This document shows positions 15,664 through 23,013 of a stretch of 47,323 bases of DNA, piece by piece (the stretch's first letter is position 1; each line of letters opens with the position of its first letter). The notes beneath the pieces are model-generated. The model did not search any database. It saw nothing but the letters and a program-made list of their open reading frames with translations, and was not told where the DNA came from. The stretch is taken from NCBI GenBank assembly GCA_016869375.1, contig VGEH01000014.1, forward strand, positions 1 to 47,323, given 5' to 3'. The position numbers were made by a program, and so were the translations under genes. Source of the DNA: Alphaproteobacteria bacterium. Lineage in GTDB: Bacteria; Pseudomonadota; Alphaproteobacteria; SHVZ01.

Positions 15664-16558
15664 TCAATCGGCGATCGCGCGGGGCGCGCGAGCATCGCTC
15701 GCGCCGGGCGGGATCGGCGCATCCCGCCTGCTGCCGTGCCGGTTCGCGTAGGCCTTGGTGAACTCCGCGCCGAGCAGGAAGATCTGGGAGGAATAGTAGA
15801 CCCAGAGGAGGATGATGAGCAGGGCTCCGGCGGCTCCATAGGCGGAGGCGACGGTGCTGCTGCCGAGATACCAGCCGATCAGCGACTTGCCGATCGTGAA
15901 CAGGAGCGAGGTGAAGATCGCGCCGACGATCACGTCGCGCCATTCGAGGCGCCGGTCCGGCAGGATCTTGTAGATCGCGGCGAACAGCACGGCGATCAGC
16001 GCGAAGGAGATCACCGCGCTCAACAAGGAGAGGATCAGCTTCCCGAACGGGATGATCACGTTCACGTAGTTGCCAACGGCGGTGAGACCGGCGCTGATCA
16101 CCAGGGAGACGATCATCAGGAATCCCAGCGACGCGACGAGACCGAGGCTGGCCGCGCGCGCGGATCAGCCGCGAGAGTGTCGTTCCCTCGGACTTGGCCT
16201 TCCAGATCGCGTTCAGCGCCGACTGCATCTCGCCGAACACGCCCGACGCCGTCACCATCAGGGCGCCGAGGCCGATCAGGGTGGCGATGGCGCCCGAGGT
16301 TTCCTTGCTCGCGCTCTGGATCGCGGTCTGCAGCAGATCCGTGCTCGCCTTTCCCATCAGGGTCTGGAATTGGAGCGTCAGGGCCGTGAGCGCGGCTTCC
16401 TCGCCGAAGACGAAGCCCACGATCGCCAGGATGATCAGCATGAGGGGGGCGAGGGCGGTCACGGCATAGAAAGCCATCGAGGCGCCCCGGCTGAGCGCTT
16501 CGTCGGCGATGAAGGAGGTGACCGTCTCCTTCGTCAGCGGCCAGATGTCGTTCGGCAT
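15664..16558 (-). pseudogene. YihY/BrkB-family membrane protein, frameshifted
   Basis: The ATG at 16558 opens a YihY-type protein (MPNDIWPLTKETVTSF, DEALSRGASMAFYAVTALAP, membrane helix LMLIILAIVGFVF). The frame is lost near 16152-16163 in a CGCGCGCGCG tract after SRLIRAR. The other frame continues immediately with ASLGLVASLGFLMIVSLVIS and runs through four more membrane helices to the TGA at 15666-15664. Restoring the frame needs a two-base insertion or one-base deletion in the CG tract and gives ~298 residues, normal for the family. YihY proteins are six-helix inner-membrane proteins once misnamed RNase BN. Replication slippage or a sequencing error in the CG tract are both possible. Confidence 0.75.
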
Positions 16559-16745
16559 CGTCTTAAGCGGGATTGTGCGGATCGCTCGGGCCTTCCTTCC
16601 CTGCATCAAGAAAAACCCGGCCTGCCTCGGAAGTTGCCGAGGACCGGTATCCGAATCGCGCCGATTCTCGGCAGAAGGCGCGGGGTATCTGTTGTTGCCG
16701 GGACGCCATATGTTATTCATGCGGCATCAACCGGATGAGTGCTGA

Positions 16746-17699
16746 TTGCGTCGAGTTCTGATCTGCGGGGCGACCGGGTTCGTCGGCCGGAACCTGGCAG
16801 AGCGGTTCGCGGCCGATCCGCGTTACGCCGTCACCGCGGTCCATCACCGGCGGCCGCCTTTCGACTGCGCCAACCTGGCCTGGGTCCAGGCCGACCTCGC
16901 CAACGAGGAGGATGTGAACCGCGTGCTGCGCGGCCAGGACATCGTCCTGCAGGCGGCGGCGGCGACCTCGGGCGTCCGCACCACGGTCTCGCGGCCCTCG
17001 GAGCAGATCGTCCACAACGCGGTCATGAACTCCTACATCTTCGCGGCGGCGCTCGACAACCAGGTGAGCCACGTCCTCTTCCCATCCTGCACGATCATGC
17101 TGGCGTCGCGCGACGAGGCGCAGCGCGAGGAAGACTACGATCCTCGCGTGCCGCCGCATCCGGTCTACGAGGGCGCCGCGCACACGAAGCTCTATATCGA
17201 GAACATGTGCGCCTTCTACGCGCGCCGCGGACAGGTGAAGTTCACTGTTTTCCGGCACTCCAACGTCTACGGACCGCACGACAAATACGACCTGCAGCGC
17301 AGCCACGTCTTCGGCGCCACGATCACCAAGGTCCTGGGCGCGACGGACGGGCGCGTCCTGGTCTGGGGCACGGGCGAGGAGAAGCGCGATCTCCTTCATG
17401 TCGACGACCTCGTCGACGCCTTCGCCGCGGCCGTCGAGCGGCAGGACGCGTCCTTCGGCCTCTACAATATCGGCTACGGCCGGGCGGTCTCGGTGCGCGA
17501 CCTGGTGGCGATGGTCGTCCGCGCCTCCGGCCGCGATCTGGACATCGTCTATGACGAGACCAAGCCGACGGTGAAGACCAACGTCTCGCTCGATTGCCGG
17601 CGGGCCGAGGCCGAGCTCGGCTGGCGCGCGAAGGTCGGGCTCGAGGACGGCATCGACCGCACCATCGCCTGGTGGAAGGAAAACCGGCCGGTTGGCTAG
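16746..17699 (+). CDS. NAD-dependent nucleotide-sugar epimerase/dehydratase (GDP-fucose synthase-like)
   Basis: A 317-residue extended SDR. GATGFVGRN (~9-17) is the NAD-binding glycine motif; RHSNVYGPHDKYDL (~165-178) and LLHVDDLVDAF are family blocks. The usual Y-x3-K catalytic pair is not intact: the aligned stretch is EGAAHTKLYIEN, with Ala where Tyr is expected four residues before the Lys. The only start is a TTG at 16746, as no in-frame ATG or GTG precedes the glycine motif. It overlaps the next gene, a fucosyltransferase-like protein, by 8 bases, so the pair probably makes and transfers one deoxy-sugar. Nothing else for polysaccharide synthesis is nearby. Confidence 0.8.
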   Translation: MRRVLICGATGFVGRNLAERFAADPRYAVTAVHHRRPPFDCANLAWVQADLANEEDVNRVLRGQDIVLQAAAATSGVRTTVSRPSEQIVHNAVMNSYIFAAALDNQVSHVLFPSCTIMLASRDEAQREEDYDPRVPPHPVYEGAAHTKLYIENMCAFYARRGQVKFTVFRHSNVYGPHDKYDLQRSHVFGATITKVLGATDGRVLVWGTGEEKRDLLHVDDLVDAFAAAVERQDASFGLYNIGYGRAVSVRDLVAMVVRASGRDLDIVYDETKPTVKTNVSLDCRRAEAELGWRAKVGLEDGIDRTIAWWKENRPVG

Positions 17700-19419
17700 C
17701 ACCGGCCCCGTCCGTCCGGCACCGGGTCGCCTCTCGCTGAAACAGCAATGGGCGACCTGGCCGGGTTCGGCGACGGCCGCGCTCGCGCATGCCAAGGCGC
17801 ATCTGGCGCAAGGGAGCGCGGCTTCCGAGCTCTGGCTCACGCGCACGCTCGCCTGCGATCCGGGCCAGCCGGAGGCACCGGTCTTGCTGGCGAGCCTGCT
17901 GGTCCAGGCGGGACGCAGCGATGCGGGCCGCCGTGTGCTGCGCCGGGCCGCGGCGATGACCCCGGCGCTTTGGTCAGTGTGGATGAGCATGGCGACACTC
18001 GGCTGGCGCAGCGAGGCTTATCGCGAAGCCCTGCCGTTCAACCGCCGCGGCGTGATCCTGCGCGGCCCCGATCCGGCGATGCAGATGCAGCTGGGGATCC
18101 TGGAGGCGCTGGCAGGCTCGGCGCAGAACGCGCGCCGCCTGGCGACGGACGTGCTGGCACGCGACTCCTCGCAGTTGCAAGCGGCGATCGATGCCGGCGT
18201 GATCGCGCTCTCCAAGAACAGGGTCGCTGCCGCCGCCATCCTTCTCGAGGGCATCCTCGATCGCCGTCCCGAAGCGGCCGAGGCGGCGCTGGTGCTCAAG
18301 CATGCTCGCATCGCCGCGTCGCAGGCGCCGGAGGACATGAACGAGATCCGGCGCGATTGGCGCTCTGCCGGCCGGCTCCATCCGCGGGATGCGCAGCGGC
18401 CGCAGCCGAGCTACCTCGTGATCCGCGGATATGGCTGCGGCTTCTGGGGCGAGGTGCTGAACACGGCGATCAACCTCGCGCTTGCCGACATCATGGGACG
18501 AACGCCCGTGGTCTATTGGGGCGGCGAGGTGCGCTACCGCCATCTTCAGCAACCGAACGCCTGGGATCTCTACTTCGAGCCGGTGTCGCCGACCACGGTT
18601 GACGATCTCGCGCCGCTCGAGACGACTTCGTTTCCGTCGTACTGGAAGCCGTCGGCGCTCACGACGATGGAGCATCTCGGCACCTTCGCGCAGCAGATCG
18701 GTCATGTCAGCGGCGTCACCGGCCTGGTCGCGGTCAACAGACCGGAGACTATCGTCGTCTCGGACGGCTATGCCGATATGAACGACGTGCTGCCCTGGGC
18801 GGCTCCCGGCCATCGCTGGGCCTCCGCCAGGGCGCTGGATGTCTTTCGCGAGATCTTCGCGCGGCTGATCCGCCCGCAGGCGTCTCTCCGCGCCGAACTC
18901 GATAGGCAGGCCTCGCAGCTCTTCGGATCGCGTCCGCATGTCGCGGTGCATGTCCGCGCGCAGAGCAAGGGCAAGAACGAGGAAGCGCTCGAAGGCGGCG
19001 GCGTATCGCTGCCAGGCTACTTCCGCCACGTCGATCGCGTGCTGGCGGGCCTGCCCGGTGCCGGCGTGTTCCTGCTCACCGATCTGGATCACGCGGTCGA
19101 GGCCTTCCGTCAGCGCTACGGCGACAGGATCGTGACGCTGGAGCGCCTGCGCCTGATCCAGCCTGATGAGCATCTGCCCGAGGTCAGCGACCTCGGCTTC
19201 GACAAATCGCTCGACGGCTATCGGCTCGGTCTCGAGGTCCTGGTCGATGCCCATCTCGCCGCCCGCTGCGAGCGCTTCGTTGGCGACGGCGCCTCGGGCG
19301 TGTCGGCTGCGATCACGATGCTGAAGCCCTGGGGCGACGACCACGTCTCCCTGCTGCGCCGGAACGTCTTCACCGAGCGCGGCGGCCGGATCGCCGGGCC
19401 GTTCGGGAAGTCCGGCTAG
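17692..19419 (+). CDS. TPR-like domain fused to a GT23/NodZ-like fucosyltransferase domain
   Basis: A 575-residue protein. Residues ~20-215 are helical TPR-like repeats (ALAHAKAHLAQGSAASELWL, PEAPVLLASLLVQAGRSDAG). Residues ~240-560 resemble alpha-1,6-fucosyltransferases: GYGCGFWGEVLNTAINLALA, a HVR-x3-K segment (His420, Arg422 in VAVHVRAQSKGKNEE) like the HVR-x-TDK motif of NodZ/FUT8, VFLLTDLDHAVEAF, and a C-terminal ARCERFVGDGASGVSAAITML block. No signal peptide, so cytoplasmic with a GDP-sugar donor. The start is a TTG inside the epimerase gene; no better start is in frame. Its TAG shares the tetramer CTAG (19416-19419) with the convergent amidase stop. The fold is inferred from motifs only. 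Confidence 0.65.
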   Translation: MASTGPVRPAPGRLSLKQQWATWPGSATAALAHAKAHLAQGSAASELWLTRTLACDPGQPEAPVLLASLLVQAGRSDAGRRVLRRAAAMTPALWSVWMSMATLGWRSEAYREALPFNRRGVILRGPDPAMQMQLGILEALAGSAQNARRLATDVLARDSSQLQAAIDAGVIALSKNRVAAAAILLEGILDRRPEAAEAALVLKHARIAASQAPEDMNEIRRDWRSAGRLHPRDAQRPQPSYLVIRGYGCGFWGEVLNTAINLALADIMGRTPVVYWGGEVRYRHLQQPNAWDLYFEPVSPTTVDDLAPLETTSFPSYWKPSALTTMEHLGTFAQQIGHVSGVTGLVAVNRPETIVVSDGYADMNDVLPWAAPGHRWASARALDVFREIFARLIRPQASLRAELDRQASQLFGSRPHVAVHVRAQSKGKNEEALEGGGVSLPGYFRHVDRVLAGLPGAGVFLLTDLDHAVEAFRQRYGDRIVTLERLRLIQPDEHLPEVSDLGFDKSLDGYRLGLEVLVDAHLAARCERFVGDGASGVSAAITMLKPWGDDHVSLLRRNVFTERGGRIAGPFGKSG

Positions 19420-20918
19420 ATCCCCCGCCAGGGATCGGAGGCGAGAGGCGGCGTCGTCACCTTGTATTCGTCGGTGATCCGGGGCACCCGGGCCAGCTTC
19501 TTCAGATCCGGCAGCGGGCGGCGGAGATCGGCATCGTCCGCGACCGCCTGCTCGATCGCATGCGCGGCGCGCAGCGTGAACAGGTCGGCGGCGGCGGGGC
19601 CGGTGATCATCATGCCGAAGGGCGTGCCGGTCGGCTCGAGGCCCATGGGCAGCGACAGGCTCGGATTGCCGGTCAGCGAGATCATGTAGGTGAGCGAGAA
19701 CCAGCGGTAATAGGTGGGCAGGCGCTTGCCGTTGATCTCGTTCATGTAGAGCTGGCTCCACTTGAATGGCGGGATCGCCAAGGTCGGCGACAGGATCAGG
19801 TCGCACTCCTCGAAGACCGACTGCACTGTGCGATAGATGCGCGTCTGCTCGGCCTGGGCCCAGGAAACGTCGTCGGCCGAGTAGCGGAGCCCTTCCTCGT
19901 AATTGGCGATCATGTTGGGGCCGAGCAGCTTCTTGTGCCTGGCGTAGTTGGCGCGCTGCGCGTTCAGCATGCCGGTGGCGCGCAGCACGCCGAAAGCCTC
20001 ATGCGCGCGGCCCATATCGGGGTCGATGTGCTCGCAGGAGCGGAACAGCGATTTCAGCTTGCTCATGCGCCGCCGGAAGGTGGTGGCGATGCGCGTATCG
20101 ACCGGGCAGGTACCCCAGTCGAGCGTATAGCCGACGCGAAGCTGCGAGAGATCGATCGGCGCGGGGTCGAGGAACATCTGGCCCTCGATCGGCCGCGACA
20201 GCGGATCGCGCGCATCGAACGCGGCCTGCGCGGAAAGCAGCAGGCAGGTATCGGCGACGGTGCGGCCCATCGGCCCGTGCGTCGGAATCATGTTCCAGCC
20301 CTGGCCGCGCTTGTCGGTCGGCACCAGGCCGGGCGAGGGACGGAAGCCGACGACGCCGCAGAAAGCGGCCGGAATGCGCAAGCTGCCGCCGCCATCCGAG
20401 CCGGTGCAGATCGGCAGCATGTTCGTGGCGAGCGCTACTGCCGAGCCGCCGGAAGAGCCGCCCGGCGTGCGCTCGGGATCGAAGGGGTTGCCGGAAGGGC
20501 CGTAGACCGGGTTGTTGGAATTGGCGCCGGCACCGAATTCCGGCACGTTGGTCTTGGCCACGACGATGGCGCCGGCGGCGCGGCAGCGCGCGACCATGGC
20601 GTCGTCCTGCTTCGAACGGTTCTTCGCGAAGATCGGCGAGCCGAAGCTGTTGATGAGGCCGGCGGCATCGTCGAGATCCTTCACGCCCAGCGGCAGCCCG
20701 TGCAGCACCGGCAGGTCGTCGCCGGCCACCACGGCCTGCTCGGCCGCCTTCGCTTCCTTGAACGCGCGCGGCCAGATCGTGTCGGTCACCGCCTTGACCG
20801 CGTGGTTCACCGCGTCGATGCGGGCCTTGCAGCTTTTCAGCAGCTCGACCGGCGAGAGCTTCTTGGCGCCGATCAGGCGGCGGGCTTCGACGGCGGAAAG
20901 ATCGCAGGGCTCGGTCAT
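19416..20918 (-). CDS. Amidase signature family hydrolase
   Basis: A 500-residue amidase with the Ser-cisSer-Lys machinery: Lys in GVKDLDD (~residue 77), the Gly/Ser-rich block TPGGSSGGSAVALAT (~148-162) and SDGGGSLRIPA (~171-181). The ATG at 20918 begins MTEPCDLSAVEARRL, the normal N-terminus; no signal peptide, so cytoplasmic. It is the last gene of the leftward Mo-hydroxylase/sox run, 44 bases after soxA, and converges on the glycosyltransferase gene. Amidases are substrate-promiscuous; placement suggests that the operon's substrate or product carries an amide, but co-transcription is not proven. Confidence 0.88.
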   Translation of the reverse strand: MTEPCDLSAVEARRLIGAKKLSPVELLKSCKARIDAVNHAVKAVTDTIWPRAFKEAKAAEQAVVAGDDLPVLHGLPLGVKDLDDAAGLINSFGSPIFAKNRSKQDDAMVARCRAAGAIVVAKTNVPEFGAGANSNNPVYGPSGNPFDPERTPGGSSGGSAVALATNMLPICTGSDGGGSLRIPAAFCGVVGFRPSPGLVPTDKRGQGWNMIPTHGPMGRTVADTCLLLSAQAAFDARDPLSRPIEGQMFLDPAPIDLSQLRVGYTLDWGTCPVDTRIATTFRRRMSKLKSLFRSCEHIDPDMGRAHEAFGVLRATGMLNAQRANYARHKKLLGPNMIANYEEGLRYSADDVSWAQAEQTRIYRTVQSVFEECDLILSPTLAIPPFKWSQLYMNEINGKRLPTYYRWFSLTYMISLTGNPSLSLPMGLEPTGTPFGMMITGPAAADLFTLRAAHAIEQAVADDADLRRPLPDLKKLARVPRITDEYKVTTPPLASDPWRGI

Positions 20919-20962
20919 CTCGGTCTCGCGGAAGGCAAGGGGCGAGACAGGATAGACCAGAA

Positions 20963-21724
20963 CTAGGGCCGGACACCCGGCGCTTCGAAGGGCATGCCGG
21001 CGGCGCGCTTCATCAGGTAGAGCTCGAGCGCGACATACTCGGGCGCGCCATAGGCATAGGGCTCGGCGCGCATGCCGATCAGGCAGTTGCGGAGCCGGCG
21101 CTGCAGCGAGCCGAGGGACTGCCATTCGAGGCGGTAGATCGGATAGCCGGTCGGGTGCGCCTGCGGGATCGTCGCACCGGCGAGCTTCCTCCCGCGATTG
21201 TCCTCGTGGCATTGGGCGCAGGAGAGGTTGAGCTGGCCCTGGCGCCGGTTGAACGCTTCGGCCCCTGCCTGCGTGAAGGGGAGTAGACGCGGATCAGAGG
21301 GCGGCGCGATCTGCTGCTCGCGCGACTGCATCGAGACGAGCGCGTTCAGCGACAGCAGCTCGCGGCTCTCATACTCGAAGGCGGGGGCCTTCTGCTGCTC
21401 GGTGCGGCAAAGGTTGATGCGCTGGTCCAGGTTCACGGGCGCGTTCGCGTCGGTCGCGAAGGCAGGGTAGCGTGCCGCGACGCCGGCCATGCGCGCCGCC
21501 TCGCCATGGCAATCGGCGCAGGATTCGTTCGCCGCTCCCTGGCGCTGATTCCAGAACTTCTCGCCATCCAGGACCCAGAGCATGGCCGGGTTGGCCATGT
21601 CGTCGTCCTGCATTGCCTGCACCGACGGGCTCATGTCGTGATAGCCGGAGCGGCGCTCGGCTTCGGGGATCTCGGCGCTCGCCTGCGCAGCCAGCAGGAG
21701 GAGGGCGCCGAGCAGCCGCTTCAT
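20963..21724 (-). CDS. soxA: SoxA, di-haem c-type cytochrome of the SoxAX complex
   Basis: A 253-residue protein with signal peptide MKRLLGALLLLAAQASA. Two haem c sites, CADCH (69-73) and CAQCH (169-173), and the cysteines that act as axial ligands in di-haem SoxA, Cys106 (INLCRTEQ) and Cys214 (LRNCLIGMRAEPYAYG). The latter is the active-site persulfide Cys. With SoxX it would oxidatively link a sulfur compound to the SoxY cysteine in the periplasm. The ATG at 21724 overlaps the soxZ stop (ATGA). The key residues are intact, so the enzyme should be functional despite the unusual gene company. Confidence 0.88.
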   Translation of the reverse strand: MKRLLGALLLLAAQASAEIPEAERRSGYHDMSPSVQAMQDDDMANPAMLWVLDGEKFWNQRQGAANESCADCHGEAARMAGVAARYPAFATDANAPVNLDQRINLCRTEQQKAPAFEYESRELLSLNALVSMQSREQQIAPPSDPRLLPFTQAGAEAFNRRQGQLNLSCAQCHEDNRGRKLAGATIPQAHPTGYPIYRLEWQSLGSLQRRLRNCLIGMRAEPYAYGAPEYVALELYLMKRAAGMPFEAPGVRP

Positions 21725-22041
21725 GCGACGGTGATGCGCGCGGTCTCTTCGACCTTGAAGCCGTTGTCGCCGGTCCAGCGGAAATAGAGCGTGCCGCTCT
21801 CGGTCGCCACCGTATGGAACGACACGTAAGGGTTGGCGGCGATCGCCGAGGAGAGCTTCATCCTGAAGATCTCGACCCCGTTATAGGTGCAGATCATCTC
21901 CTCGATGATGTCGCGCGGGATCGTCGTGCCGTTGGTGCCGGCGCGGAAGCCGGTCTCCATCGGGTGCTGGATCAGCGTCTTGACCTCGAAGACCTCGCCC
22001 TTCTTGACCGATCGGGGCAGGCGGATGAGAGCGTTCGTCAT
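21721..22041 (-). CDS. soxZ: SoxZ, partner of the SoxYZ carrier
   Basis: A 106-residue protein of usual SoxZ length, beginning MTNALIRLPRSVKKGEVFEVKTLIQHPMETG and containing YVSFHTVATESGTLYFRWTGDNG; an immunoglobulin-like beta sandwich. It has no signal peptide, as usual: SoxZ is exported by hitch-hiking on Tat-targeted SoxY. Its start overlaps the soxY stop and its stop overlaps the soxA start, consistent with coupled translation. Confidence 0.92.
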   Translation of the reverse strand: MTNALIRLPRSVKKGEVFEVKTLIQHPMETGFRAGTNGTTIPRDIIEEMICTYNGVEIFRMKLSSAIAANPYVSFHTVATESGTLYFRWTGDNGFKVEETARITVA

Positions 22042-22517
22042 TGGAGGAGATCCTCGACGCAGGCGGCGATGGTCACGATCACGTCGGCGCCGGCGGTCCA
22101 GAAGGTGCCGTCGCTGAACTCGGCGACGGCGACGATCTTCTGGGACTCGCGGAGCTTGATGTGCGTGGCGATGGCGGCGCGCCCGGCACGGGGCCCGAGC
22201 GTCGCGTTCAGCACATAGGGCTGCGGGTTCTTCTCGTTGAAGACGTGGATCGCCTTCACGTGGTCCTTCGCCGTCATCGGGCTTTCGACCATGACCTTCA
22301 TCGGCACCGTGTTGCCGTTCTCGACCAGCGGTGCGATGTCGAGCGTCACCTTGCCGGTGTTGAGCCTGGCCGAACCGACCACCTCCTTGATCGCGCGCGC
22401 GAGATCGTCGGGGGCAGCCTCGGCCGGAGCGAACGGCATCAGGCTCACCAGGGCAGCGCCAGCGGCGCCCGCGCCCGAACGGGCTAGGAAGCGGCGTCTG
22501 GTCAGGGCTTGGTCCAT
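22038..22517 (-). CDS. soxY: SoxY, sulfur carrier with atypical C-terminus
   Basis: A 159-residue protein with a Tat signal (TRRRFLARSGAGAAG) and the SoxY fold (TVPMKVMVESPMTAKDHVKA; a long GPRAGRAAIATHIKLRES stretch). Classical SoxY ends in a flexible GGCGG carrying the substrate Cys. Here the end is VTIAACVEDLLQ: the Cys (153) is kept at the expected place, but both glycine pairs are replaced and six residues follow it. The swinging-arm flexibility needed to visit SoxB and SoxCD may be reduced, or it may serve another partner. The stop is clean and overlaps soxZ, so this is not an obvious frameshift. Confidence 0.85.
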   Translation of the reverse strand: MDQALTRRRFLARSGAGAAGAALVSLMPFAPAEAAPDDLARAIKEVVGSARLNTGKVTLDIAPLVENGNTVPMKVMVESPMTAKDHVKAIHVFNEKNPQPYVLNATLGPRAGRAAIATHIKLRESQKIVAVAEFSDGTFWTAGADVIVTIAACVEDLLQ

Positions 22518-22521
22518 CGTC

Positions 22522-22965
22522 CTAGTCCTTCAACGTCTTCAGGTAGGCGATCACGTCCTCGATCTGCTCGGCCGAGAGGATGGGCTTGTCCGCGAAGGAT
22601 CGGGCGACGCGGGCGAGCCCCTCGGTCCGATAGTAGGGCGGCATGATCGTCGCCGGGTTGAGCCTCGCCGCATCGACGATCCGCAGGCGAAGCTGCCCTT
22701 CCGACCAGCGGCCCCCGGCCCCGGCAAGATCCGGCGCCAAATTCCCCTGGAAACGCTCCTCCGGGAACGGCCCGGTATGGCAGAGCAGGCACAGACCGAC
22801 CTGCCTGTTGCCGACGATAGCGCGACCGCGTTCCGCGTCGCCAGATCTCCCGGTCAGCGATTCGCGGATCGCATCGTCCTCGACGACATAGGCGCGGCGC
22901 GCATCCTGGGCAAGAGCCGGAACGACGATCGCTGCCAGGAGTACGGCGAGGAGCCTGGTCCGCAT
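22522..22965 (-). CDS. soxX: SoxX, mono-haem c-type cytochrome of the SoxAX complex
   Basis: A 147-residue protein with signal peptide (MRTRLLAVLLAAIVVPALAQ), haem site CLLCH (59-63) and the Met axial ligand in ATIMPPYYR (Met108), ending AYLKTLKD as in cytochrome c folds. It passes electrons from SoxA to the respiratory chain. It starts 48 bases after the molybdenum-hydroxylase gene and is followed by soxY after 4 bases, so transcription from the Mo-hydroxylase promoter is likely. Confidence 0.88.
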   Translation of the reverse strand: MRTRLLAVLLAAIVVPALAQDARRAYVVEDDAIRESLTGRSGDAERGRAIVGNRQVGLCLLCHTGPFPEERFQGNLAPDLAGAGGRWSEGQLRLRIVDAARLNPATIMPPYYRTEGLARVARSFADKPILSAEQIEDVIAYLKTLKD

Positions 22966-23013
22966 CGGAAACCGGAGAAGGAGAGGGGGCGACCCTTGGG
23001 CCGCCCCCGTTCT

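Noticed and set aside
16746..17699. Epimerase called a pseudogene because the Y-x3-K motif is altered
   Set aside because: The frame is intact for the full domain, all other blocks are conserved, and I recall related epimerases with Ala or Pro at this position, so it is treated as a variant enzyme.
22038..22060. The odd SoxY C-terminus as a frameshift of a GGCGG end
   Set aside because: Neither alternative frame around 22038-22070 gives a GGCGG-type ending, and the stop is positioned for clean overlap with soxZ.
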